Positions 46,522 to 55,301 of a stretch of DNA of 64,000 nucleotides are shown here, piece by piece. The stretch's first letter is position 1, and each line of letters opens with the position of its first letter. Under the pieces are notes generated by a model. It was given only the letters and a program-made list of their open reading frames with translations, was not told where the DNA came from and searched no databases. A program made the position numbers and the translations under genes. The DNA is from Vibrio coralliilyticus (GTDB taxonomy: Bacteria > Pseudomonadota > Gammaproteobacteria > Enterobacterales > Vibrionaceae): assembly GCF_024449095.1 (NCBI RefSeq), contig NZ_CP024628.1, forward strand, positions 310,001 to 374,000, given 5' to 3'.

Positions 46522-47457
46522 ATGGTGAGGCGTTGGAAAATATGGTTGATGGTCTACACTCCTGCACTGGTTTGGGCAGGGCTATCACTTAAAGAAGCGA
46601 CTTGGTGGATAGAAAACATAGTCGCGTATCCCAGTTTATTTTTGATTGTCTACCTAGTGCTAGCATTGGTCTGTGCTCTAATGCAAAAGTGGGCACATAG
46701 TGCGGTATGCGTTGTTTTAGCTGGAGCGTTCGCGTTGATGACCCCTAAGTCTGAGCAAAAGCTTGTCGCCCAATGCGCTAACCCTGTGTCTGTAGCACAG
46801 TTTAACCTTTATTATGAGAATCCAGATGTGAATGCATTCATCAATTACCTGCTCACTAAACCGGCAGACTTGATTGTGATGCAAGAAGTTGCCCCAGAAG
46901 TTGGCGACAAACTTCAAATGCTTAATGATATTTATCCTTATTTTTATGGTGGACAGGAAGGGGTTGGTTATCCATCTAGTCAGATGATTCTGAGTGTTTC
47001 CCCTTTGAAAAATATGTCGGTCTTCATGACACCGGATGAACAGAATATTATTCGTGGTACTTGGTACCCGAATAGACAAGGGGCGATCACATTGATTGTT
47101 GCTCATCCCCCTTCACCAAGGACAAAAACGTTGTGGTATCGACGTAATGCCTTGATTCAAACGATAGAGTCTCTGCTTGAGGTATACCCCAGTGATGAAG
47201 TGATGGTGGTCGGTGACTTTAATCTTTCATCTACCAGCCTACGCTTTGCTAAGATGTTTCCAACGTTTCAGAAAGCCCCTGTTGCAAGTTGGCCAAATTG
47301 GGCAGAAGCGTTTAAAACTCCGCCTATTTCAATGATTGCGATCGATCATTTGTGGCTCCAGTCGGTCAGCGCTGGTAGAAAGATTTGTCAGCGTTACAGT
47401 TCACCGATTCCAGCAGGTTCGGACCATTTGTTAGTGAAAACGAAAATTGGTTATTAA
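46522..47457 (+). CDS. Membrane-anchored endonuclease/exonuclease/phosphatase family protein
   Basis: A 311-residue protein with two to three hydrophobic segments in the first ~75 residues, then an endonuclease/exonuclease/phosphatase fold: VAQFNLYYENPDVN, a metal-binding Glu in VMQEVAPEVGD, VVGDFNLSSTSLRF and the final SDHLLVK (catalytic Asp-His). Probably a phosphodiesterase with its domain in the periplasm. AAAAGGA precedes the ATG. The substrate is unknown. Confidence 0.84.
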   Translation: MVRRWKIWLMVYTPALVWAGLSLKEATWWIENIVAYPSLFLIVYLVLALVCALMQKWAHSAVCVVLAGAFALMTPKSEQKLVAQCANPVSVAQFNLYYENPDVNAFINYLLTKPADLIVMQEVAPEVGDKLQMLNDIYPYFYGGQEGVGYPSSQMILSVSPLKNMSVFMTPDEQNIIRGTWYPNRQGAITLIVAHPPSPRTKTLWYRRNALIQTIESLLEVYPSDEVMVVGDFNLSSTSLRFAKMFPTFQKAPVASWPNWAEAFKTPPISMIAIDHLWLQSVSAGRKICQRYSSPIPAGSDHLLVKTKIGY

Positions 47458-47565
47458 TGATCGCTTATCATGACTCACTCACTATGGTGTTGGGAAGCAT
47501 TGCGGTGACCAAGAGAAGCCTTTAAAATCGCGCTTCCACTGACCTAAGCGCATGTTTGAGGAAAT

Positions 47566-47715
47566 ATGAACAATGCCCAAGCATTAGTGACACAAAGTGC
47601 GGAGCACGCGATATCACCTAAGCGTGAAATTGTACTCCGCGAGATGTTGTCACTGGCAAAAATGGCATCAGTAATTGCGGTTCCATTTTTGTTTTTATCT
47701 CTGGCTTGGATATAA
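47566..47715 (+). CDS. Small 49-residue protein with C-terminal membrane helix
   Basis: A short frame with a good ribosome-binding site (GAGGAAAT just before the ATG). The N-terminal ~32 residues are charged and amphipathic, and the last 17 (MASVIAVPFLFLSLAWI) form a hydrophobic helix. This layout is that of small C-terminally anchored inner-membrane proteins. Unrecognised. It is convergent with fumC. Confidence 0.5.
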   Translation: MNNAQALVTQSAEHAISPKREIVLREMLSLAKMASVIAVPFLFLSLAWI

Positions 47716-47752
47716 ACCAGAGCACACAGCACAAGGATGTGTGCAAGCAGGT

Positions 47753-49153
47753 TTACTCCGCAACCCCACCCTGAGTGAGTTTTGCCGGGTCAAGCAGGCG
47801 CTCAAGCGTTTCACGGTCAAGATCGGTTTCTTCCTCCGCAACATCAATAATCGCACGTCCTTCTTTGTACGCCTTCTTAGCCACCTCGGCCGCTTTCAAA
47901 TAGCCAATCACAGGGTTGAGTGCCGTCACCAGAATCGGATTTTTCGCTAATGCGACTTGAAGGTTGTCTTCACGGACGTTGAATGTTGCGACCGCTTTGT
48001 CGGCCAGTGCCATCGCACTGTTGGCCAGTAGTTCGATGCTTTCCAGTACATTATGAGCGATCACTGGTAGCATAACATTGAGCTGGAAGTTACCAGATTG
48101 CCCAGCCACTGTGATGGTTGTATCGTTACCGACGACTTGTGCGGCAGCCATGGCTGCTGCTTCAGGGATTACTGGGTTCACTTTGCCTGGCATTATCGAA
48201 GAGCCAGGTTGCAGGCCTTGAAGCTCAATTTCACCCAAGCCAGCAAGTGGGCCCGAGTTCATCCAACGCAGGTCATTCGAGATTTTCATGATAGCTACAG
48301 CAGCCGTTTTGAGCTGACCGGAAAGAGCGACCAAGGCATCCTGACTGCTAAGGTTGTAGAAGAAATTTTCACTAGAGGTGAATTGCAAGCGCGTTGCCTG
48401 AGAGAGATTATCTGCAAAGGCTTTAGCAAATCTAGGGTCTGCGTTAATACCAGTTCCCACAGCGGTGCCGCCTTGCGCTAATGCTTTCACGTTCACTAGG
48501 CTTTGTTCTATACCATTTCTTGCTTGTTCCAGTTGGAATTGCCAGCCACCAAGCTCTTGATCAAATGTCACTGGCATGGCATCCATCAGGTGCGTTCGGC
48601 CAGTTTTTACTACATGGCCAATTTCATTGCGTTTATTCTTCAACACGGTAATGAAATGATTTAACGCTGGGATAAGCTGCTGTTCGGCCATTAATGCAGC
48701 ACTGACCTGAATTGCGGTTGGGACAACATCATTACTACTTTGCCCCATATTGACGTGGTCGTTTGGACTGACATCACCACCAAGAATATCGCTGGCCAGA
48801 GTGGCGATCACCTCGTTGGCATTCATGTTCGAACTTGTGCCAGAGCCAGTTTGAAATACGTCAATCGGGAAATGTTCTAAGTGCTGACCATCAATAATAG
48901 TTTGCGCCGCATCAGCAATCGCATTGGCGATGTCGCCTTCCATTAAACCTAGTTGAGCGTTTGTCAGCGCTGCGGTTTGCTTTACGTATGCCAAGGCCTG
49001 GACAAATGCAGCAGGCATTTTGTGCTGACTGAAATGAAAATTATCGACTGCGCGTTGAGTCTGCGCTTGATAGAGAGCGTTAGCTGGTACTTTTACTTCA
49101 CCCATGCTGTCTTTTTCAACACGGAATGTTTGCGGGGCAGAAGGTTGAGTCAT
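47753..49153 (-). CDS. fumC: Class II fumarate hydratase
   Basis: A 466-residue fumarase C: TGSGTSSNMNANEV (about 100-113), the loop with catalytic His in GRTHLMDA, and the signature GSSIMPGKVNPVIPEA. It hydrates fumarate to malate and, unlike FumA/B, has no iron-sulfur cluster, so it suits iron limitation. It lies 17 bases downstream of a small gene preceded by a Fur box, giving Fur-controlled expression. A hairpin, GCACACA with TGTGTGC (47722-47744), lies just beyond the stop. Confidence 0.95.
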   Translation of the reverse strand: MTQPSAPQTFRVEKDSMGEVKVPANALYQAQTQRAVDNFHFSQHKMPAAFVQALAYVKQTAALTNAQLGLMEGDIANAIADAAQTIIDGQHLEHFPIDVFQTGSGTSSNMNANEVIATLASDILGGDVSPNDHVNMGQSSNDVVPTAIQVSAALMAEQQLIPALNHFITVLKNKRNEIGHVVKTGRTHLMDAMPVTFDQELGGWQFQLEQARNGIEQSLVNVKALAQGGTAVGTGINADPRFAKAFADNLSQATRLQFTSSENFFYNLSSQDALVALSGQLKTAAVAIMKISNDLRWMNSGPLAGLGEIELQGLQPGSSIMPGKVNPVIPEAAAMAAAQVVGNDTTITVAGQSGNFQLNVMLPVIAHNVLESIELLANSAMALADKAVATFNVREDNLQVALAKNPILVTALNPVIGYLKAAEVAKKAYKEGRAIIDVAEEETDLDRETLERLLDPAKLTQGGVAE

Positions 49154-49170
49154 TGGTGATCCTTTTTAAT

Positions 49171-49551
49171 CTAGTCGTGCGGCGTTTGAATTCGCTTTAA
49201 TTGTTGTTGTAGGTGTAAGAACTTAATGTCGCCATCGTCCCATTGGTAGTAGTAGCGCTTTAAGCATAGTAAGGGAGTATGAATGGCGTCGAGGCAGACC
49301 CGCCTGAAGGTACGACTTCTTATCGGATCTTGAATCGCTTCAATTAAGTGAGCGTAGACTTGACGAAGGAAAAACTCACATAGCAATGGATTTTCATTCT
49401 CTGAGCCATGTTCATAAAGCGACGATAACGTCATCGCCCAATGAATATAATCATGAATGACATCTGGTTCGAATCCATAAGGCGTGTAGCGATCAATGAA
49501 TCTGTCTTGCGCTTTAAAGAATGCATTGTAAAGTGGTTTTTGGCTATCCAT
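49171..49551 (-). CDS. Small Fur-regulated protein upstream of fumC (FagA-like by position)
   Basis: A 126-residue soluble protein rich in Tyr, His and aromatic residues, with no signal peptide or known motif. GAGG lies five bases before the ATG. Its position between a Fur box and fumC matches that of FagA in the Pseudomonas fagA-fumC-sodA iron-regulated operon. I cannot confirm sequence homology to FagA, so the name is positional. Here sodA does not follow. Confidence 0.7.
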   Translation of the reverse strand: MDSQKPLYNAFFKAQDRFIDRYTPYGFEPDVIHDYIHWAMTLSSLYEHGSENENPLLCEFFLRQVYAHLIEAIQDPIRSRTFRRVCLDAIHTPLLCLKRYYYQWDDGDIKFLHLQQQLKRIQTPHD

Positions 49552-49570
49552 ACTGACCTCAACTTATTGT

Positions 49571-49589
49571 AATGATAATTATTATCGTT
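49571..49589. promoter_or_regulatory. Fur box
   Basis: A 19-bp site, AATGATAATTATTATCGTT, containing the perfect palindrome GATAATTATTATC. It differs from a symmetric Fur-type 19-mer at one base. It lies 20 bases upstream of the fumC-operon leading gene and may also act on the divergent gene at 49764. Confidence 0.8.
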
Positions 49590-49763
49590 TTTATTGGATT
49601 GGATCAACCCCGTTTGATGATAAAAAGTAAACTGACCATAGGTAGAAACCGACTTAACAAAAATAAGTTAAGCAGGGTCGGTTGGTTTAACCCAAAGAAT
49701 TGTCAGCGGATTCATAGTGATGCGTTTACACTAAAAACTGGCAGTAATCAGTAAGGTCGTACT

Positions 49764-50714
49764 TTGCTTACAGACAAAAAACTCACGTTTGCCACGGCAA
49801 ACTTGTTCAATTTCATTGAGCCTCCTGGTGCATTTTATGACTTTGAAAATATCTATGAAGCGGAAGCTTGGGAATCCAAGTGTCGCTGGACGAAAAACGC
49901 GATTCAACAACTGAATGCAGACATCGTCGGGGTGCAAGAAGTCTTCAGTATTGATGCTGCAAAGAGGTTATTTGAAGGGATAGGTTACCAACACTTTGCT
50001 TGCGTGGATCGGCCTAAAATAGAGAGCGAGTATGTGTATTCTCAGCCCGTGGTGGCGATCGCCTCTAAGTACCCCATTCTGAGTTTAGCGCCTGTTGAGC
50101 CGCCATTTTCAATGTTAGAGGGCTATCCTGCCCCTATACCCGAGTTCAGCCGCAAACCTGCCTGCGCGGTTATCAATGTGCCAGATATTGGTGAAGTCGC
50201 GATTTACGTTTGCCATTTGAAATCGCAGAGAGCGACAGAAGCCGACAATGTTGAAAAGAGTCATCCACTGATCGGACAATGGTTATCTGCCCAGCAACGA
50301 GGTTGGGAAGCCGTAATGTTGCGTCTCTTTATGGAACAGCAGTATGCGAGACACCCGATCCCTACCGTATTAATGGGCGACCTGAATCAGCCGCTGACGA
50401 GTGATCTTTGCGGTTGGTTGACTAAAAATGTTGAAGAGGAAAGGGATTGGCTGAGATTACGCGATAGTTGGGACACTTTCAAAACTGAACATCTAAGTGC
50501 GCTGCGGCCAGCCACTCATTACCACTTTGCAAAGGGAAATGTGTTGGATTACATACTATTGTCTCAGGAGTTTCAGCCAGACTCGCAGTATTCGATGGCA
50601 GAGGTAACGGCATACACAACGCTTGATGCCCACTTGATTAACCCCAGCTTTGAGCTCGACAGACAGGCTAGTGATCATGCATTTATCGCCGTTACCGTCC
50701 GGTTTGTGCTTTGA
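49764..50714 (+). CDS. Endonuclease/exonuclease/phosphatase family protein
   Basis: A 316-residue cytoplasmic EEP-fold protein beginning at TTG (GTAAGG seven bases upstream; the fold starts immediately with LTFATANLFNF). Motifs: VGVQEVF with the metal-binding Glu, VPTVLMGDLNQPL and the final SDHAFIAV. Insertion ADNVEKSHPLIGQWLSAQQRGWEAVML. Substrate unknown (DNA, phospholipid or nucleotide). It is divergent from the Fur-box operon. Confidence 0.82.
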   Translation: MLTDKKLTFATANLFNFIEPPGAFYDFENIYEAEAWESKCRWTKNAIQQLNADIVGVQEVFSIDAAKRLFEGIGYQHFACVDRPKIESEYVYSQPVVAIASKYPILSLAPVEPPFSMLEGYPAPIPEFSRKPACAVINVPDIGEVAIYVCHLKSQRATEADNVEKSHPLIGQWLSAQQRGWEAVMLRLFMEQQYARHPIPTVLMGDLNQPLTSDLCGWLTKNVEEERDWLRLRDSWDTFKTEHLSALRPATHYHFAKGNVLDYILLSQEFQPDSQYSMAEVTAYTTLDAHLINPSFELDRQASDHAFIAVTVRFVL

Positions 50715-50736
50715 TCTCTTTGAATGGCGATTTCAG

Positions 50737-51183
50737 TTATATCCAGCGTCGAACATGACGGCAATATTCCTGATACTCTCTTCCAAACTTTTTCGTCATC
50801 TCTTTCTCTTCAAACGCAATGTACCATTTGTCTGTAATGATGATAAATGAGGCCGCTATTGTTAATGTCATTAATGAGCCTCCTAGCATGATGGCAAAGC
50901 CAATAAGTGCAATAGCCAAGCCTAGGTACATAGGGTTACGAGTGTATTGAAACACACCTTGTGTGACGATTTTATTGGGTTCTTCAAATGTCATGATGTT
51001 GGCCTTTAGCTTTTGGAATAATCGTTTTCCTGCGCTGGCCAGTCCTAAACCCAAGCAAAAGAGAAGAGCTCCTATAAGATTTAGGGGGTAAGGAATGAGG
51101 TCTTCAGTTTCCATGTACCAGTGTAAAAATATCATTAATATAATGAATAGAAAGAACATTTTGGGAGGAAGAAGTTTTTTCAT
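50737..51183 (-). CDS. Isoprenylcysteine/phospholipid methyltransferase family membrane protein
   Basis: A 148-residue integral membrane protein with four to five helices. It carries the ICMT/PEMT-like C-terminal block GVFQYTRNPMYLGL (about 76-89) and the final EEKEMTKKFGREYQEYCRHVRRWI, the conserved acidic/aromatic S-adenosylmethionine site region. Bacterial members methylate small lipophilic substrates. It lies 60 bases downstream of a Crp-family regulator on the same strand. Confidence 0.83.
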   Translation of the reverse strand: MKKLLPPKMFFLFIILMIFLHWYMETEDLIPYPLNLIGALLFCLGLGLASAGKRLFQKLKANIMTFEEPNKIVTQGVFQYTRNPMYLGLAIALIGFAIMLGGSLMTLTIAASFIIITDKWYIAFEEKEMTKKFGREYQEYCRHVRRWI

Positions 51184-51243
51184 ATCGAGTTCCTTTTTTG
51201 GTGAGAACTCATATTAACTGGGCAAGTGTATGGCTGCCTTTAC

Positions 51244-51834
51244 CTATGTTAAGCCCATTTCTCTTCTTATGCGGGACAAAGTGACGTCCGTAATGCCTAA
51301 GTACATTGCGATATGTCGAAGTGGTATTTGGTGACTATCCTGTTCAAATTCTTGTAAGAATGCGAGATAACGTTCTTTTGCCGATAACATTAAAAAGCTG
51401 GCTTCTCGTTGCTCTTTTTTGATCACAAGGCGCTCGTATAGACGGCGTAAAAATATTCCCCAGCTTCTATGGTTGTCCGCTAGGTAAAGCAAATTCTTAT
51501 ATGTGATTGAAGCAGTTAAGCATGGAGTGAGGGCTTGAGTATAAAAAGGGCTGGGGCTACCGTCAACAACGGTACTCACACTGGCAAACGCTCCGCCAAT
51601 TCTTACTAATGACTTGTTTCGCTCGTTACCATCGTGATCGATATAGAAGTATCGCCCAATGCCGTCGATAACAAAATGGATTTCAGGAGGAAAGTCACCC
51701 TGACAAAATATATAGTCTTTAGGTTGGTAGGCATTAAAATGAATAAACTTCTTCGCTAAATCCAGATCGGATTGGTCGAAATCTTCAAGTTGTCGAAAGA
51801 CAGTGTACAGCTTCTTTGTCGCTTCAAAATCCAT
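51244..51834 (-). CDS. Crp/Fnr-family transcriptional regulator
   Basis: A 196-residue protein: N-terminal cyclic-nucleotide-binding fold (about 20-120, GDFPPEIHFVIDGIGRYFYID) and a C-terminal helix-turn-helix (IPLRHIAMYLGITDVTLSRIRREMGL). There are no clustered cysteines of Fnr type and no clear cAMP-binding RxS arrangement, so the ligand is uncertain. It is upstream of the ICMT gene and may form an operon with it. Confidence 0.85.
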   Translation of the reverse strand: MDFEATKKLYTVFRQLEDFDQSDLDLAKKFIHFNAYQPKDYIFCQGDFPPEIHFVIDGIGRYFYIDHDGNERNKSLVRIGGAFASVSTVVDGSPSPFYTQALTPCLTASITYKNLLYLADNHRSWGIFLRRLYERLVIKKEQREASFLMLSAKERYLAFLQEFEQDSHQIPLRHIAMYLGITDVTLSRIRREMGLT

Positions 51835-51882
51835 GCTAACTTCACGTCCTAGGTTGAAAGGTCAACTGCCCTAGTTGTAAAA

Positions 51883-51914
51883 GAAAAATCCCCTCGCATC
51901 AATGCAAAGGGGAT
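51883..51914 (-). terminator. Terminator after trhO
   Basis: ATCCCCT with AGGGGAT enclosing GCAT/ATGC, followed leftwards by a run of A on the plus strand (a U-tract in the transcript). It lies about 20 bases beyond the trhO stop codon. Confidence 0.8.
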
Positions 51915-51935
51915 AGAAGAGAGAATGGAGTGAAA

Positions 51936-52916
51936 TTATTTTGACTTTCTTTGCTGCTCTTTTCGGGCAAGCTTCTCTTTTCTGCGCTGAGCGATGACTT
52001 GATCCGCTTCACCACCTACGTGGGTTTCCCCTCGTTTCTTAGCAAGCTGGACTTGCTTTTCACGCTCACGGAATCGAGCTTTTTGCTCATCAGTATGCTT
52101 GTCAATGCATTTAGGACAGCTGACGCCTTTTTCATACGCCTCTGACGCCATGTCTTCTTCAGTAATGGGCAGACGGCAAGCATTACACATATCGTAACCG
52201 CTTTTTTCCAACTGGTGATTTACCGCTACACGGCCATCAAATACATAACAATCACCTTCCCATAGGCTTTCTTCTTCAGGGACTTCTTCAAGGTATTTAA
52301 GAATGCCGCCTTCTAAGTGGTACACTTCTTCAAAGCCTTGTTCCTTCATATAGGCGGTAGACTTCTCACAGCGAATCCCGCCGGTACAGAACATCGCCAC
52401 TTTTTTGTGCTTCGCTGGATCCATGTTTTCAGCGACGTATTCAGGAAACTCACGGAAAGTCTCCGTTTTTGGGTTAACGGCATTTTTGAATGTACCAATT
52501 TCGATTTCGTAGTCATTACGTGTATCGACAACGAATACTTCAGGGTCAGAGATGAGCTCGTTCCACTCATTAGGTTTCACGTATGTACCGACTACGTGGC
52601 GCGGATCAATACCTTCCACCCCTAAGGTCACAATCTCTTTTTTGAGCTTAACTTTGGTACGGTTGAATGGTTGGTTTGCGTCGAAAGACTCTTTGTACAC
52701 TATGTCTGCAAGGCGAGGATCTTGTCTAAACCAAGCAAGAAGGGCATCGATGCCTTCACGGCGAGCCGCAACTGTACCGTTGATCCCCTCATTTGCTAAT
52801 AATAGCGTGCCACGTACTTCGTGTTTCTCCATCAGAGCCTTTAGTGGCTCGCGAAGTTCAACATAATCTTCAAGACGCACAAATTTATAAAGTGCGCATA
52901 CTACGTAATCTGTCAT
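51936..52916 (-). CDS. trhO: tRNA uridine-34 hydroxylase (TrhO/YceA)
   Basis: A 326-residue rhodanese-domain protein of the YceA/TrhO family: an N-terminal ACP-like domain, then a rhodanese domain with Cys177 in [11 protein letters not shown] (Cys183 nearby), and a C-terminal CxxC zinc-like pair (MCNACRLPI and SCPKCIDK). It hydroxylates uridine 34 of tRNA in the oxygen-dependent route to cmo5U. The tail is Lys/Arg-rich. Single-gene transcript with its own terminator. 52917-53184 contains no gene. Confidence 0.94.
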   Translation of the reverse strand: MTDYVVCALYKFVRLEDYVELREPLKALMEKHEVRGTLLLANEGINGTVAARREGIDALLAWFRQDPRLADIVYKESFDANQPFNRTKVKLKKEIVTLGVEGIDPRHVVGTYVKPNEWNELISDPEVFVVDTRNDYEIEIGTFKNAVNPKTETFREFPEYVAENMDPAKHKKVAMFCTGGIRCEKSTAYMKEQGFEEVYHLEGGILKYLEEVPEEESLWEGDCYVFDGRVAVNHQLEKSGYDMCNACRLPITEEDMASEAYEKGVSCPKCIDKHTDEQKARFREREKQVQLAKKRGETHVGGEADQVIAQRRKEKLARKEQQRKSK

Positions 52917-53184
52917 GTTTTATCCTTTTAGCGAACTGGAGCGTAAATCCAGAGCTTTTTGTAAAATTGCGCGAAGTATAGCGAAGAGTACCCACGACAA
53001 ATACGGACAATTTTTAGGGATAAAAGGAAGAGGGAGCGCCTGAGCTAGCAGAAACAATGAAGTGGTCAGCCTATGTTTGAGCTTACATATCTTCTATAAG
53101 TCGTCATTAGGTTGCTCAATTTTCTTGTATCGTAACTCACTATTGGACAAAAGTTTGCTAGCGATCTTGCTAAATTAGAAAATA

Positions 53185-53209
53185 ATGAATAACTACAAGT
53201 ATGGAAAGT
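53185..53209 (+). repeat. Left flanking direct repeat
   Basis: ATGAATAACTACAAGTATGG followed by A and AAGT; repeated with one mismatch at 61728-61752 in the same orientation. Because the IS copies are inverted, a same-orientation repeat cannot be part of the IS and is better read as a target duplication, recombination site or old flank. Confidence 0.75.
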
Positions 53210-53212
53210 TGC

Positions 53213-53505
53213 TTAACTTGGTGTCCAGTCTGCCTGGTGCAGATCATCATCAGCGAAGCCATCGACACAGACATTCATCCTTCGTGCTACTTCGGCAATA
53301 GGTTCATTACGAAAGAAAGCCATGCCGACAATTAACCATAAGATCATGTCACTTGGTAATCGACGGCGGCGAATAGCCGCTTTATCGGAAAGAGTGGCTG
53401 CCTTAGCACCCATTCATCTGGGATATGTTCAGAGAACGTGGTGAGTTGAGCTATATCAACAGGATTCTCTTCGAGAAAATCAGCAAAACAGTTTTGAATA
53501 GACAT
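53213..53505 (-). pseudogene. Broken IS4-family transposase (left copy)
   Basis: N-terminal part of an IS4-family transposase. Compared with the right copy it lacks one base near 53408 (GGGTGCTAAGG against GGGTTGCTAAAG), shifting the frame, and after FADDDL it runs into foreign sequence and stops. The DDE catalytic core is missing. The intact downstream part reads KAATLSDKAAIRRRRLPSD. Inactive. Confidence 0.8.
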
Positions 53506-53539
53506 AAAAAATCGGAAACCTAGAAACAGGCTTCCGATT
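53505..53539 (-). terminator. IS-borne terminator ending the cargo operon
   Basis: A 12-bp stem (AATCGGAAACCT with AGGCTTCCGATT) and a T-tract in the leftward direction. It is part of the left IS copy and is the first terminator met by the leftward cycloserine-like operon after its last gene. Confidence 0.85.
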
Positions 53540-53614
53540 GTCTCTCATCAGAAGGATCACTCAACCGATCCTTATCTGATTTACATTGCCTCATTCGAGG
53601 GGCTTTTGATAATC

Positions 53615-54535
53615 TTAGTCATACTCCAAGGATGGCGTTCTATTGATAATGGATTGGACAAACATATCGGTACACTTAGGGGTAAGCGGTAGGCTTAATG
53701 ATGGCTCTGTTATCTCAAGTTCTAGTAACAGTGGCTGACCATTTTTATCCTCTATAAAGTCTAACCTTGCGTACAAAAGTGGTTCACTAAGACCTAAGCT
53801 GCTCTGAGCCAAGTTCAAAATCCTAATCGCTAACGCCTTCTCTTCATCACTTGCTTCTTTTATTTTGCGATATTCCATATCAGGGGTTTTAGTCTCTCCA
53901 TGTTGCGACAGTAGAGCCTCCTTTTTTATGGCATGCGAGTATGTATTATTGAAATAAATCATATTCGTTTCACCGTGCTCTTCTATAGTATGAAGATACG
54001 GTTGAATAATGACACCTTTATCGAGTTCCAATAAGTAGGTTACATGTTTGCGTATTTTGTCGATGTCTTCGACAGAAAGTCGAACTACACCAAACGAGTA
54101 TGCGCCAATAGTGGGTTTGATCACTATCTCCTTAACATCCCAATCGCAGTTCTGAATTCTATCCAATGCATGGTGTATTTCAGTTTCTGAGTAAATGATT
54201 TCAGTTGGTACGATTGGAATACCTTGTGCCTCTAGTTGCTTCAAATAGCTCTTGTTTGAATTCCATTCAATAACCGACACAGGGTTGAGCAGAACTGAGT
54301 TCTTTTCAATGTTTTGGCAGAACTCAATAAATGGCTGTATCTTCTCCATGTAAGTCCACGGTGAACGTAACACGACTGCGTCATACATAGACCAGTCAGG
54401 GTTTGACTCGTCCCAAAAAACCACATCTGCTTGAACGTCAGTGTTCTTAAATGCATCTGTGATTAAAGGCATATCGTAGTCGACTGACAGACTATCGCTA
54501 TCAGATATTAAGGCGACCTTCTTTTTTGCGTTCAT
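53615..54535 (-). CDS. dcsG-like: ATP-grasp ligase, DcsG-like (O-ureidoserine cyclo-ligase)
   Basis: A 306-residue ATP-grasp protein: AVVLRSPWTYMEKIQPF (about 53-69), the lid approach WNSNKSYLKQLEAQGIPIVPTE (about 91-112), ATP-binding lysine in IVIKPTIGAYSFGV (about 137-150) and the metal-binding LLLELEITEPSL (about 271-282). This subgroup includes DcsG of Streptomyces D-cycloserine biosynthesis, which closes O-ureido-D-serine to cycloserine with ATP. Last gene of the six-gene operon, 16 bases after the SDR gene. The DcsG assignment rests on context plus fold; the fold alone would allow other amide ligases. Confidence 0.78.
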   Translation of the reverse strand: MNAKKKVALISDSDSLSVDYDMPLITDAFKNTDVQADVVFWDESNPDWSMYDAVVLRSPWTYMEKIQPFIEFCQNIEKNSVLLNPVSVIEWNSNKSYLKQLEAQGIPIVPTEIIYSETEIHHALDRIQNCDWDVKEIVIKPTIGAYSFGVVRLSVEDIDKIRKHVTYLLELDKGVIIQPYLHTIEEHGETNMIYFNNTYSHAIKKEALLSQHGETKTPDMEYRKIKEASDEEKALAIRILNLAQSSLGLSEPLLYARLDFIEDKNGQPLLLELEITEPSLSLPLTPKCTDMFVQSIINRTPSLEYD

Positions 54536-54551
54536 TTAACTATTCCTTATA

Positions 54552-55292
54552 CTACCACGGGAGAACGGATTTCATATGAACAAACTGACCACTCATTGCG
54601 TTCTCAGTATCAAGCGCAATTTCAATCGCAGTGATAGCGCCTTCCTCTGGTGTAAAAACACCATCGCCATCGTTCAAATCAGTTTTCGTATAACCTGGGT
54701 GGACACTATTAACAGTGATCGAAGTGTCTCGAAGCTCATAGGCAAGATGAGCTGTCCAAGAATTTAAAGCGCTTTTTGAAGCACTGTAGGCTGGTAAAGA
54801 TTTGAACTCGTCAGAATAAGTGTATGAAGTACGATCACTATGTAGGGTTATCGAACCCAAAAGACTCGATACATTGAGAATTTTCCCGGCCTTTGAGCGC
54901 TTAATTAAAGGCAAGAAACTACATGTTACACTCACTGCGCCAAACAGATTTGTATTAAAAGTTTCCCACCATTGCGCGAGAGGTTGTTCAGAAGGAAGCT
55001 TGCCATACTTTTCCACTCTTATAGCGGCGTTGTTAATTAGTATGTCTAGCTTTCCAAACATACTTTCAACATGACTAGCTGCTTGTTCAATTGACTCATG
55101 GTTAGTGATATCCATTGGCAAGCAGTAAGCATCAATACCTTGCTCTTTCAAGTCGGCGACGGCTTGTTTGATTGCTGGCACATTTCTGCCAGCAAGAAGT
55201 ACTTTGTGGCCTGCATTGCCAAGCTGCTTAGCAATTTCAAAACCAATGCCTTTGTTAGCTCCAGTAATGAGCGAAATCTGAGAATCTGACAT
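54552..55292 (-). CDS. Short-chain dehydrogenase/reductase in the cycloserine-like cluster
   Basis: A 246-residue classical SDR: TGANKGIG (residues 10-17), NNAA about 87-90, the catalytic Ser in NVSSLLGSI, and YSASKSALN with Tyr and Lys. It is closest in style to plant-type carbonyl reductases. Known Streptomyces dcs clusters do not contain an SDR, so it may modify the pathway product or an intermediate. It lies nine bases after the MFS gene. The substrate is unknown. Confidence 0.85.
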   Translation of the reverse strand: MSDSQISLITGANKGIGFEIAKQLGNAGHKVLLAGRNVPAIKQAVADLKEQGIDAYCLPMDITNHESIEQAASHVESMFGKLDILINNAAIRVEKYGKLPSEQPLAQWWETFNTNLFGAVSVTCSFLPLIKRSKAGKILNVSSLLGSITLHSDRTSYTYSDEFKSLPAYSASKSALNSWTAHLAYELRDTSITVNSVHPGYTKTDLNDGDGVFTPEEGAITAIEIALDTENAMSGQFVHMKSVLPW

Positions 55293-55301
55293 GTAACCTC
55301 T

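Larger units (their letters stand above)
53210..53607 (-). mobile_element. Left IS4-family remnant
   Basis: About 0.4 kb whose reverse complement is nearly identical to 61167-61500. The end at 53607 begins AAAAGCCCCTCGAATGAGGC, abutting the cargo. It contains a short stem (AAGGATC/GATCCTT) and a strong terminator hairpin just inside the end. The inner break is near 53240. Confidence 0.8.

Noticed and set aside
48098..48481. 127-codon frame antisense to fumC
   Set aside because: It lies wholly within the strongly conserved fumC coding sequence and has no ribosome-binding site; a shadow frame.
53615..54535. ATP-grasp protein as glutathione synthetase or ribosomal S6 modification enzyme
   Set aside because: The neighbours are hydroxyurea-pathway homologues and the SPWTY block fits the DcsG-type subgroup better; kept as an alternative only.
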